Assembly: GCF_028369105.1 (NCBI RefSeq)
Contig: NZ_JAQNDO010000001.1
Coordinates: 10,448,501-10,512,500, forward strand
Direction: 5' to 3'
Source of the DNA: Polyangium mundeleinium
Lineage (GTDB): Bacteria; Myxococcota_A; Polyangia; Polyangiales; Polyangiaceae
DNA length: 64,000 nucleotides
Below are positions 18,398 to 27,031 of the stretch, piece by piece (positions within the stretch are counted from its first letter, which is position 1; each line of letters starts with the position of its first letter). The translations under genes and the position numbers were made by a program. Under the pieces are notes generated by a model. The model saw only the letters and a list, made by a program, of their open reading frames with translations, had not been told where the DNA came from and ran no database searches.

Positions 18398-20847
18398 GTG
18401 TTCGCCCCCGAGGACGGCTCGGAGAACGTGACCGTCGCGCCCTTCGGGATCTGCACGGCCGAAGCGGTCGCGCGAATGACGCGCACGAATGCCGCATTCG
18501 GGCCGAGATCCTCCACGACCCCTTGCACCGTATTCGACTCGACCGCGACGATGGCGTGCATCCCCGCGCGCAACCGCTCCGCGTCCACGGTCACCTCGAA
18601 GAGCCCGCCGACTTTCGCGAGCACGTCCTTCGCCACCGGGCCCGACACGAGCCGATCCACGGGCACGTGGCTCGCGAGCAGGAGCGCCGCGCGCACGATG
18701 TCGTTCATCAGGCCCATCGCCTCGGGCTCGGCCGCATTCACGCGCGAGAAGAGCCAATCGACGAGCGCCTGCAAGTGGAGCCGCAGGACGACGTCGACCT
18801 CGTCCCATCGCGGCAATGCAGCGAGGCTCCGCAGGCCCACGGCCGGATCGTAGGGCCCCATGACCTCCGACCACGCGAGCCGCAAGGTCGCCGGCACCTT
18901 GCCGAAGCGCAGATAAACGCTCGTCGCGACGCGTGCGATGTGCTCGAGCTCCTCGGCCGCGCGCCGGGCCACGCGAGGCCCGCCGTGCTCTCCCGAGGCC
19001 AGATCGCCGAGCGAAACGATCTCCTCCGCGGCGCGCCGCAGATCCCTCAGGCTCTGCTCCTCTTTCGGACGAATGACGTAACCCGCCGACGCGACGCGTT
19101 TGTTTTTGACCGCCCCCGACCACGCGTTCCACATCCCCGTGAGCTTCACGGCGGCGGGGCTCACCGCGACGAACACCCGCTCGGGCGCCACGCCTGCGCG
19201 CGCCCGCGCCATGAGCAGCGCGCGCCGGAGGATGTCGAGTTTGTCCAAATCCCGCAGGATCACCGGACCCTGCGTGAACCAGCCGAGCGGCGCGTCGCGC
19301 AAGAGATCGAGAAGCTCGCGCAGATCGTCCGGCGGCTCGACCGTCGTCGCGAAGGCCGCGGGCAGGATGGCCCCGAGTGATCCGGGGATGAGATCGACCG
19401 CGGGCATCTCTGCCGCGGGGTCGATGCCGCGGGGCCGGTGGTACACGAAATACGGCACTCGATTCTGCAAGACGTCCAGGCGCCGCGCATTGACCCCGTC
19501 GACGCGAATCGTTTCCTCGGCGAGCAGCGCGCGCGCGGCGGTGATGTCGACCCGCGCCTCGGCCACCTCGCCTTCGATTTCCTGGAGGCGCACGCCGGCC
19601 TCCTTCACGAACTCCCCGATCTTGGCTTTGACCTTCTCGTAATACTCGGCAACGTCGACGAGCCCCCCCGCCACCCGCTCGAGATCGCGCAGGAGCGCGA
19701 GCGAATGCTCGTGGAGCTCCACCGCAGCCCGAAAGTAATCGCCTTCGGCCCACGAGAGCATGTTATGGACGAGCGTGGCCGGGATGCGCTCCACCTCGGC
19801 CTTGATCCGGGTCATCACTGCCTGGACTGCGCTGTTCGACCAATACATGAGCTCGAGGGGTATGTCCTCGCGCAGGACGACCTTCGTCGGTTCGCCGTTT
19901 TTCTGGGCCAACACCACTTGCTCCCCCTCGAGGTACGCGAGGCCTCGGATGACGAGCTTCGTCGTGTCGAGATCGTATTCGCGGACGAGCCACGCGACGC
20001 TGCCGAGGATGTCGGCCTTGGTGTTGGCCGCGTCCGAGAGCGCCTCCACCGCGTCGGGCAGGCTGAGCTTTCGGCGCTCGCTGCGCGATCGCGTGCGGCG
20101 AAAGAGACCTTCGAGATCGTATCGCGTGGCGGCCGGGCTCTGCCCCATGGCGACGCCGAGGACCGGCGACACCGCGAGCCGGCTCGCCTCGGTCGTCCCC
20201 GTGATCATGAGCTGCCTCGCGCGCTGCACCTCGCTCTGGACGCGGAGGAACCCGCTCTCGATGAAATCCTCGACCTTTTGCCTCTTCTGATCGATCTCCG
20301 CGACGAGCCCCTGGAGGCCCTTCTGCGCGATCATCTGGCGCGCGTCGTCCGCTTTCTTCACGTAATGATGGAGGGAGTACCCACCGCCGGCCGGCGGCTG
20401 GAGGGCGTCGATCACCTCGAACCCGCCTTCGGGCGTGCGCACCGCGTCGAGGACGATCGTACCACGGTAGTCCCACGCGGCGATCACGCGCGAATTCGCC
20501 CCGCCGAGCAACCGATGAACGACCCTGTTGTTCGAGTTATCGTGATAAACGAGATCGAGGAACCCCTCGCGCCGCTGCGTGACCGCGAACGAGCCGATGG
20601 AGTCGTCACCGGTCACCTGCTCGATACCCTGGAAAACATTGTTTTCGAGCCATCCGCGCATCATGGGCTCGTCGTCCTGGTTCACGACGACGTCGATCCT
20701 CGACGAATTGGTGGCGACGAGGCCGATGCTCTTCGTCGTCGCCGGCTTGACGGCGGCGTTCACGGCCTGCGCCGACCACGCGATGGATGGAGGATGGATG
20801 GGAGGTGCTGATGGTTGCCGAATACCAGGTGAGCTTCGTGTTGCCAT
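18394..20847 (-). CDS. 3' part of a frameshifted large eCIS protein
   Basis: 817-aa open frame whose first 40 or so codons are shadow of the preceding ORF. From about position 20790 on it reads as the natural continuation of the ORF at 20606-22849. The blades SSRIDVVVNQDDEPMMRGW and DLVYHDNSNNRVVHRLLGG continue the beta-propeller spacing of that ORF. The remaining 650 residues are largely helical, with a long coiled segment (KVKAKIGEFVKEAGVRLQEI). The C-terminal strands end GATVTFSEPSSGANT. Stop overlaps the GTG of the next gene (GTGA). Probably a fibre, receptor-binding or baseplate accessory subunit by size, propeller and position. If translated alone, no obvious ribosome site precedes the ATG at 20847. 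Confidence 0.6.
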   Translation of the reverse strand: MATRSSPGIRQPSAPPIHPPSIAWSAQAVNAAVKPATTKSIGLVATNSSRIDVVVNQDDEPMMRGWLENNVFQGIEQVTGDDSIGSFAVTQRREGFLDLVYHDNSNNRVVHRLLGGANSRVIAAWDYRGTIVLDAVRTPEGGFEVIDALQPPAGGGYSLHHYVKKADDARQMIAQKGLQGLVAEIDQKRQKVEDFIESGFLRVQSEVQRARQLMITGTTEASRLAVSPVLGVAMGQSPAATRYDLEGLFRRTRSRSERRKLSLPDAVEALSDAANTKADILGSVAWLVREYDLDTTKLVIRGLAYLEGEQVVLAQKNGEPTKVVLREDIPLELMYWSNSAVQAVMTRIKAEVERIPATLVHNMLSWAEGDYFRAAVELHEHSLALLRDLERVAGGLVDVAEYYEKVKAKIGEFVKEAGVRLQEIEGEVAEARVDITAARALLAEETIRVDGVNARRLDVLQNRVPYFVYHRPRGIDPAAEMPAVDLIPGSLGAILPAAFATTVEPPDDLRELLDLLRDAPLGWFTQGPVILRDLDKLDILRRALLMARARAGVAPERVFVAVSPAAVKLTGMWNAWSGAVKNKRVASAGYVIRPKEEQSLRDLRRAAEEIVSLGDLASGEHGGPRVARRAAEELEHIARVATSVYLRFGKVPATLRLAWSEVMGPYDPAVGLRSLAALPRWDEVDVVLRLHLQALVDWLFSRVNAAEPEAMGLMNDIVRAALLLASHVPVDRLVSGPVAKDVLAKVGGLFEVTVDAERLRAGMHAIVAVESNTVQGVVEDLGPNAAFVRVIRATASAVQIPKGATVTFSEPSSGANT

Positions 20848-22849
20848 CGTAGACGCTCGCGAAGACGTAGGCCTTTCCCCCGTGGAAGATCGCCGAGACG
20901 GAGCCGGTGAACACCTGCGGGGTGGGCAGCTGCCGCGACGCGACGATCACGTTCAGGTTGCTGGACAGGCTCTGGACGATACAATGGAGATCGTTGCCGC
21001 TCACGACGAAGACGGCAGCGTACCCATTGCCGAGGGATACGGCCGCGAGCGAGGCCGTGGGATTGAACCCGGTGTAGACCGTGCTCATCTCGTATCGCCC
21101 GAGCGTGCTCGACCAGCGCCAGCGGCGGAGCTGGCCTTGCTGCCCATTAAAAACCACGATACCGAACAGATCTACGTGCGGGCCCCCCGTATTCACGGCG
21201 GCCGCGCGCGACATCGATTCGTTCGATCCGAAGGGCAAGGTCGTCACCCGATAGCCTATGGAGTCGCGGCGAATCCAATGCGCGCCGATCTCGCTGGCGA
21301 CGAGCCCCTCGAGCGCCCCGTCCGCGGCGCGCGCGAGCGAGATATCGGCGACGTCGTTGATCTTTTCCTTGAGGGTCCGAGGATCTTCCCACGTGCCGTC
21401 GAGCCATCGCGCTGCGAGCGCCTCTTCGAGGGCGGGGATCAGGTCGCCGTCGGTGCCGTATGCCTTCTCGGGATACGCTTCGGGAGGCGAGGGCTCGGGC
21501 TCGTCCGCGATGGCGCCCGCGTCGACCGATGGGAACCGATCGGTCTTTTTACCCTCAAGCGAGTCGAGCAGGACCGTCTGCCGCTCGCGCACGTAGTCCC
21601 TGCGCCACAGCCACTCCGAGAGGCGGGTGAGCCCATTCGAGATGGCCTCTCCGAACGCCGGCGACACGAACTCGGGCTGGAGCAACCCTGGCTCGTAATC
21701 ACGCTCGGTCACGGGTACGAGCAAGCGGACGCGAGTGGCCTCCTGCGTATCGAGAGGCGCCAGCGACGCGCACGCGGCGAGGATCCCGTCGAGCTGCTCG
21801 ATGGGCACCGGAGCGACCTCAACGTAGAAGTTGCCGAAAAAGAACCGCTTTTGCCATTGCAGCAACCACGGGGCGCCCTCGGTATTCAACTGAATGAAGT
21901 CTATCGCGGCCCTGGGCAAAACACCGACGGGGGGCAGCCACCGGAAATCGTGAATGGCCGTTTTGTCCTCGAATCTCGAGGGATCGAGCGACGCGATCTC
22001 GTCGCCGAACTGCTCGAAGCGCGCCTGCCAGAGCCGCGCGCTTCCTCCGCCGAAGAGCCGGGTGCGAGCCCGCGGGGCGCCGCCGCGGCGAACCACCGAG
22101 TGCCGATCGAAAAAGAGAGGGTGGCCGGTCTCCGATCCGGGGAGCAAGGAGACGAGCCCGATTGGCACGCCTTCGATCTCCCACGGCAACACCTCGCCCG
22201 GCGCGAGCGCGCGTTCCTTCTCGAAGACCTGCCAGGCGATCTCGTTGCGCGTCGACGCCGCGGGCACCCACGGCCACGGGTGCAGGAGCAGCTCGCAGCC
22301 CTCGACGATGCGTAGATCCTCGAATGCGTAATCCTCCGGGTCCAGATCGAAGGGGACCGGATCCTTGCGCTCCCAGACGACCGATCGCAATACGAGCACA
22401 CCTGCATGAAAGCTCCCGGCGGGCCATCCATCGGATGTGGGCGGCTGGAAGAACGCCTGGCTGCGCTGGATCACGTCGGTCGACTTCACGCGCAGCCTGC
22501 GGGGCACGACGACGTCCTCGCCCCTCGCGGTGAAGCCTCGGCCCGGGCTCACCTCGACGTACGAGACCATGACGGTGGTCTCGGTGCCGTTGACCATTTT
22601 CTTCTCGACGACGAGCGAAAAACGCACGTCGAGCCCCGCGACGACGCCGGGCGTGACCCATTGACCGGCGATGGCGAGCCGCCCCTCGCGCGCGGTTTGA
22701 TCGCCCGCGAGCGTGGTGTGGGTCAGGGTTCGTCCGGTATATAGATTCGATCGCGCGCGCCACCCTGCTTCCACGGCGGGCGCCATTTGGGGTTCCACTG
22801 CGACGGCGTGCTCGCCGTCGAACGGCTCTGCGATGGGTCGGACGCGCAT
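20606..22849 (-). CDS. 5' part of a frameshifted large eCIS protein (beta-propeller-like)
   Basis: 747-aa open frame, of which about the first 690 residues look genuine. After position 20797 the composition turns Arg-rich (GRERRRQAGDDEEHRPRRHQ), typical of a shadow frame. The genuine part is beta-rich, and from about residue 570 shows propeller-like strands (VDLFGIVVFNG, LAAVSLGNGYAAVFVVSG, VSAIFHGGKAYVFASVYDG). The continuation lies one frame over in the ORF ending at 18394. The switch coincides with two ATGG pairs at 20783-20801; loss of one 4-nt unit would fuse both into a single protein of about 1480 aa. Start ATG 22849 (MRVRPIAEPFDG) is 23 nt after the 617-aa gene. Role: possibly a target-binding or fibre-like component, inferred from propeller, size and position. 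Confidence 0.65.
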   Translation of the reverse strand: MRVRPIAEPFDGEHAVAVEPQMAPAVEAGWRARSNLYTGRTLTHTTLAGDQTAREGRLAIAGQWVTPGVVAGLDVRFSLVVEKKMVNGTETTVMVSYVEVSPGRGFTARGEDVVVPRRLRVKSTDVIQRSQAFFQPPTSDGWPAGSFHAGVLVLRSVVWERKDPVPFDLDPEDYAFEDLRIVEGCELLLHPWPWVPAASTRNEIAWQVFEKERALAPGEVLPWEIEGVPIGLVSLLPGSETGHPLFFDRHSVVRRGGAPRARTRLFGGGSARLWQARFEQFGDEIASLDPSRFEDKTAIHDFRWLPPVGVLPRAAIDFIQLNTEGAPWLLQWQKRFFFGNFYVEVAPVPIEQLDGILAACASLAPLDTQEATRVRLLVPVTERDYEPGLLQPEFVSPAFGEAISNGLTRLSEWLWRRDYVRERQTVLLDSLEGKKTDRFPSVDAGAIADEPEPSPPEAYPEKAYGTDGDLIPALEEALAARWLDGTWEDPRTLKEKINDVADISLARAADGALEGLVASEIGAHWIRRDSIGYRVTTLPFGSNESMSRAAAVNTGGPHVDLFGIVVFNGQQGQLRRWRWSSTLGRYEMSTVYTGFNPTASLAAVSLGNGYAAVFVVSGNDLHCIVQSLSSNLNVIVASRQLPTPQVFTGSVSAIFHGGKAYVFASVYDGNTKLTWYSATISTSHPSSIHRVVGAGRERRRQAGDDEEHRPRRHQFVEDRRRREPGRRAHDARMARKQCFPGYRAGDR
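20783..20801. repeat. short ATGG (CCAT) repeats at a reading-frame switch
   Basis: Two ATGG pairs separated by AGG, on the coding strand CCATCCATcctCCATCCAT. The reading frame of the propeller-like gene changes by +1 here. Gain or loss of one 4-nt unit changes frame by one. Confidence 0.7.
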
Positions 22850-22872
22850 GGTGCAGGTTTACCCTTCAGGTC

Positions 22873-24726
22873 TCAGCGCCGGGTGCTCCCCGACGGCCCG
22901 GTGATCCGGAGTGTGTTCGGATTGAAGTAGGTTTGCAGGAGGACCGCGATCTGGTCCCCGGTCGAGGTGCCGTCGAGGAACTGCCCGATCCTCGTGAGAC
23001 CGTCCCCCTGGCTATCGCCCTCCACGTGGCGCACGATTTCGGGGACGCACAGGCTCGTGGCAAAGCCCTTGGCCGATTCGTCCGTGACCCCGAGCGTCGA
23101 CCCCTCGACGGCGCTTTCGATATCGGACAGCGCCCCCGCGTCGAGCGTGTCGAACCTCGGCCCGACCACGGCCGGGTCTGCGAATGTCCCTGCAGGTGCG
23201 AACAGCTCGCCCACGAGCCCCCAGCGCAAGACGTGCGTGGCGTTCGCGTGGAGCTGGAGCAAGGCGGCGACGGCGAGCACGAGATCCTCGTCGAGCTCGC
23301 CGTTCTGGAGGTTCACGATTTTTATCTCGTAATTCTCCAAGAGCTGCAGATCGGAGAGGTAGGTCGAGATGAACGCCCACGCGGGCCCGACCGGATCCGG
23401 CGGTGGTGGCGGGATGGCATCGGGGTTGTACAACGGCAGTTCGAGCTTACCGAGCGCCGAGGCCGAGAGGAAATTCTTCCGCCGCACGTACCAAACCGTC
23501 TCGGAGGGGGCAGACTGGATCACCGAGAGCCAGATCGCCGCGTCGGCGCTCGCAGACGCCAGGTCCCTGAGCGAATACGCGCCGGTGAAGATCATCGCCT
23601 CGCGGGGCACCGGCACGAGGATGATCACGCTCGTCCCCTCGAGCGACTCGCTCCCTTGCGTCAGATCGATCGGCGGCGTCAGCATGCATTCGTCGAGCAC
23701 CGCCGGGAGCTCGTCCTCCGGTACGCCGCCGATCGACACCTCGATCTCCGGCGGAAAGAAGTGTTGCTTGCCTCCCGTGATGTCGATCGACGCCTTCGGG
23801 ATGCGCCCGACCGGCGGCAATGCCAGGAAATGCTTGGTCGCGGCTATCGGCCCGCTCTGGGCCTGATCGACGCTGGCGCCGAAGACTTCGGAGATGTGCG
23901 CGTCGTATTGCAGCAGGTGCGCCTCGCACTGCGACCGCGAAGGCCTCCCGGCCCCGAGCACGTGCGTCCGTTCGACGACCACCTCGCGGCGCACGAGGTA
24001 GGGATCGATCCATTGCAAGACGCCGTGATCGAGCGCCACCATCGCGATGGGCAGGACGTCCTCACGGGCCCCGGGCGAGGCTCCCCTCACGAAGATCGCG
24101 TGCACGGCGCGGTGCCTGCGCTCCTCGAGCGATCCGCTCGCGGCGCGCTCCGGGAACGGGATGAGCGTGATCGCGACCGCCTCGACGACATCGGCGTCGT
24201 ACGCGACGCGCCCCTCCTCGAGCGACGCGGGGTATTGCGCCACGGGATTCGCCGTGTATTCGACCGGGCGGAGCGCGAGGACATAAAGCCCGGTGCGGTG
24301 GCGGGCCGGCGCACTCGGGATGCGCGAGATCCCGAACGCTGCGTCGAGCCTCTCGATATCGGGCACGGCGTCGAGCCGGAGCGTGAGGTCCTCGCCGAGG
24401 ACCACGATTTCGCCGCCCGGCGTGATGCCGTGCCCGCGGTCGATCTTGATCGTCCCATCGGGCACGTGCGAGGTGATCCCTGGGTAGACGCGCAGCCCCC
24501 GGACGACGCCGCCTCCGACGCCCCGCGCGAGATCGGCCTGCCGGGTCGCAAAATGCGCCTGATCGCGGGTGAGATCTTTCGCAGTGAGGAAGCGTCCGTC
24601 GAAATAGGACGAGCGCACGCGCCGATCGTCCGCGACGAGCGCGCCGTCTTTCGCGAGGGTGCGCGCGAGTGCGCTCGGGATGTTGTATCGCGCCGGGACC
24701 GTCGTCGGATTGGAGGACATCGCCAT
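22873..24726 (-). CDS. eCIS accessory protein, paralogue of next upstream gene
   Basis: 617 aa. The first 430 or so residues align along their whole length with the 431-aa product of the upstream gene: both start MAMS.(N/D)PT.VPAR, share ALVADDRRVRS(S/T)YFDGRFL and RTGLYVLALRPVEYT, and contain ALDHG.LQWID and (V/L)WFVRRKNF-type segments. An extra 180 residues follow after a Pro-rich hinge (PPPPPDPVGP), mostly helical (LDLVLAVAALLQLHAN type). AGGAG lies 8 nt before the ATG at 24726. The shared N-terminal motif 'YFDGRFLTAKDLTRDQ...GGGVV.GL...I...HG.T.GGEIVVLG' also recurs in weaker form in the 316-aa gene. Probably a baseplate-periphery or fibre-network component. The function is not established. 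Confidence 0.65.
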   Translation of the reverse strand: MAMSSNPTTVPARYNIPSALARTLAKDGALVADDRRVRSSYFDGRFLTAKDLTRDQAHFATRQADLARGVGGGVVRGLRVYPGITSHVPDGTIKIDRGHGITPGGEIVVLGEDLTLRLDAVPDIERLDAAFGISRIPSAPARHRTGLYVLALRPVEYTANPVAQYPASLEEGRVAYDADVVEAVAITLIPFPERAASGSLEERRHRAVHAIFVRGASPGAREDVLPIAMVALDHGVLQWIDPYLVRREVVVERTHVLGAGRPSRSQCEAHLLQYDAHISEVFGASVDQAQSGPIAATKHFLALPPVGRIPKASIDITGGKQHFFPPEIEVSIGGVPEDELPAVLDECMLTPPIDLTQGSESLEGTSVIILVPVPREAMIFTGAYSLRDLASASADAAIWLSVIQSAPSETVWYVRRKNFLSASALGKLELPLYNPDAIPPPPPDPVGPAWAFISTYLSDLQLLENYEIKIVNLQNGELDEDLVLAVAALLQLHANATHVLRWGLVGELFAPAGTFADPAVVGPRFDTLDAGALSDIESAVEGSTLGVTDESAKGFATSLCVPEIVRHVEGDSQGDGLTRIGQFLDGTSTGDQIAVLLQTYFNPNTLRITGPSGSTRR

Positions 24727-24769
24727 TTCCTAGGCTCCTGAAGCTCGAAACGGGGCTCGCGCGTTCGGT

Positions 24770-26065
24770 TCAACTGTAGGGTAAATGCAGCACTCCCTTG
24801 GGCGTGAAATTCTTTCGACGGACGAACCACAACGATCCGCCGGACGTCTGCGCGACCGCGGCCGCCCACGCGGCCTGGTTCTGCGGCGTCGTGGCGAGAT
24901 CCGCGGGCCCAAGCGTCGCGGTCATTTCGTCCATCTGCGCGCGCGGCACCGGGATGAGCACGATCACGCTCGCGCCCTCGAGCGCCACGCCCTGCAGCCT
25001 CAAATCGATGGGCGGCAAGTGCGCGGCCTCGTCGAGCACCGCGCCGAGCTCGTCGTCCGGCACGACCGATAGCGACACCTCGACCTCGGGCGGGAAAAAC
25101 CACTGCTTACCGGCAGTGACGTCGACCGCCGCGAGCGGCAAGCGCCCCGCCGGGGGCAACGCGAGGAAATGGTCGATCGCCGGGAAAGACTGCCCGCGAC
25201 CCATGAGCGCGCGCGCCTCGAGGACGTCGGAGAGGTGCGCGTCGTATTGGAGCAGGTGCGCCTCTCGCAGCGGTCGCGACGGGCCGCTGACGCCGAGGAT
25301 GTTGCCTTGCTCCTGGGCGACCTCGCGGCGGACGAGGAACGAATCGATCCATTGCAGGGCCCCGTGATCGAGCGCGACGAGCGCGAGCGCGAGCGCATCC
25401 TCGCGCGTGCCCGGGCGCGTGCGCTCCACGAAGATCGCGTGGGCCGCGCGGCTCCGGCGCTCGTCGAGCGTGCCCGTCGCGATGCGCTCGGGATAGGGCA
25501 AGAGCGTGATCGCGACGGCCTCGACGATGTCCGCGTCGTGCGTCGACCGCCCGCCGTCGAGCGACGTCGGATACGACGCGACGGGGTTCGTCGTGTATTC
25601 GACCGGCCGGAGCGCGAGGACGTAGAGGCCCGTGCGCGTGCGCGTCGGCGCATTCGGGATGCGCGCGAGCCCGAGCGCCGCGTCGATCTGCTGCATTTCG
25701 GGGATTCCGTCGACGCGCAGGGTCACGTCCTTGCCGAGCACGACGATCTCGCCTCCCAGCGTGAGCCCGTGCCCGCGCGAAATCTTGATCGTTCCATCCG
25801 AGCGGCCGCGGACCGTGCCCATGTCGACGACGAGGCCGCTCACGACGCCGCCGCCGATGGCGCGCCCGAGATCGGCCTGGCGCGTGAGGAAATGGACCTG
25901 GTCGCGCGTGAGATCCTTGGCGGTCAGGAACCGGCCGTCGAAATAGGTCGAGCGCACGCGCCTGTCGTCGGCAACGAGCGCGCCCTTCGCGAGCAGCGCT
26001 CCCGCATCCTCGCTCGAAAGGGTGCCCCGCGCGGGGACATTCGTCGGATCGAAGGACATCGCCAT
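24770..26065 (-). CDS. eCIS accessory protein with YFDGRFL module
   Basis: 431 aa, tandem paralogue of the 617-aa downstream protein but without its C-terminal extension. The N-terminal 110 residues contain STYFDGRFLTAKDLTRDQ, GGGVVSGLVV and GHGLTLGGEIVVLG. Later segments include EAHLLQYDAHLSDV and SLWFVRRKNFTPKGVL. A GAGGAG touches the first ATG (26065) directly, which is too close; the second ATG at 26059 (MSFDPTN) has ideal 6-nt spacing and is the likelier start. It sits 15 nt after the 316-aa gene. No enzyme motif is visible. Gene duplication followed by C-terminal divergence suggests a structural, possibly hetero-oligomeric, role around the baseplate. Confidence 0.65.
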   Translation of the reverse strand: MAMSFDPTNVPARGTLSSEDAGALLAKGALVADDRRVRSTYFDGRFLTAKDLTRDQVHFLTRQADLGRAIGGGVVSGLVVDMGTVRGRSDGTIKISRGHGLTLGGEIVVLGKDVTLRVDGIPEMQQIDAALGLARIPNAPTRTRTGLYVLALRPVEYTTNPVASYPTSLDGGRSTHDADIVEAVAITLLPYPERIATGTLDERRSRAAHAIFVERTRPGTREDALALALVALDHGALQWIDSFLVRREVAQEQGNILGVSGPSRPLREAHLLQYDAHLSDVLEARALMGRGQSFPAIDHFLALPPAGRLPLAAVDVTAGKQWFFPPEVEVSLSVVPDDELGAVLDEAAHLPPIDLRLQGVALEGASVIVLIPVPRAQMDEMTATLGPADLATTPQNQAAWAAAVAQTSGGSLWFVRRKNFTPKGVLHLPYS

Positions 26066-26080
26066 CTCCTCGGTCGCTCC

Positions 26081-27031
26081 TCAGAATCCCAACCACCAAG
26101 AGAGTGCCGCCGCGGACAACGAGAAAGGCCTGTGCTCTTTGTCCACGAAGACCGTGCCATTCCGGAGCGGCCGCGACGTACCATCGTCGGCCGTCTCGGT
26201 TTGCCCTGCCGTGATACCGATGACGACCCGAGCGAGCAGGATCCACGCCGGGTCGGGATCTCCGTCCACCGTATCCGGATCCTTGCGCATCGATTCGGGC
26301 AGGAACGTGTCCTTCCGGATCGCCTCGAGCTGCGCCTCGCGGTTGTCATGCCAGGACGAGAGGATCGTGTCTCGCACGTTCCTGCGGCGCTGCACGAGAT
26401 CGCTCGGATCTGCCGGATTGGTGAATGGCACGCCGCCCTCGGGCAGAGGCCACGGCGCCACGGGGACGGGCGGCACGGTGTTTTCGGTGCGCAGCACCCA
26501 CCGGAGCTCGTATCCGTCCCTCATTCGCGCCGGCTGGACGGCGTCTGTCGCGTCGAACGGGCCCGCCGCGAGCGCCGGGGTTTTTCCGCGCGGCTGGCTC
26601 GAGAAGCGGAGGAAGACGTCGGCCACGACGCCGCGCGCGAGGTTCGGCTCTCCCGTCGCCGGCCCGATGCCGTAATTGCCGTCCGTACGCACGACCGATC
26701 CATTGAAGACATCCTCGTCGTGCCCCTCGTACCAGCGCTTCACGCGCACGCACGCGGCTCGGGGCACCTCGACGAGCCGCCCGAGGGGATCGAGTGCGAT
26801 CCCGGGTTTCACCTCGAGCTCCTCCGCGCTGCCGTTCACGGGCGGCTTGTGGTGCACCAAGAGGCCCGCCACCGTCCCAAATCCGTGCAGATACGCGAGC
26901 GCCCGCGCGAGCCGGCCGCGATGGTACGACTGCTCGGCTACGAAATCTGCGGCATCGAGCAACACGCCCGTCGCGTAATGGACGCGATCGGGCGCCTCCG
27001 CCTCGAGCAGGGGATCCTTCGGCGTGCTCAT
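26081..27031 (-). CDS. eCIS baseplate-associated protein
   Basis: 316 aa. Its ATG overlaps the TGA of the upstream tail-protein gene (4 nt), so the two are coupled. The N-terminus (HYATGVLLDAADFVAEQ, YLHGFGTVAGLLV, then VKPGIALDPLGRLVEVP) follows the same order of motifs as the two downstream paralogues: an aromatic-G-xL-xxxDF start, Q, a G-x-G-V-xGL turn and a 'pGxAlDplGr' strand. Similar modules occur in tail-like particle loci next to the gp6/gpI genes, but I cannot name the family. The C-terminal third has RKDTFLPESMRKDPDTVDG and ends in a Trp-rich SWWLGF. Likely a structural component attached to the baseplate. Confidence 0.6.
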   Translation of the reverse strand: MSTPKDPLLEAEAPDRVHYATGVLLDAADFVAEQSYHRGRLARALAYLHGFGTVAGLLVHHKPPVNGSAEELEVKPGIALDPLGRLVEVPRAACVRVKRWYEGHDEDVFNGSVVRTDGNYGIGPATGEPNLARGVVADVFLRFSSQPRGKTPALAAGPFDATDAVQPARMRDGYELRWVLRTENTVPPVPVAPWPLPEGGVPFTNPADPSDLVQRRRNVRDTILSSWHDNREAQLEAIRKDTFLPESMRKDPDTVDGDPDPAWILLARVVIGITAGQTETADDGTSRPLRNGTVFVDKEHRPFSLSAAALSWWLGF

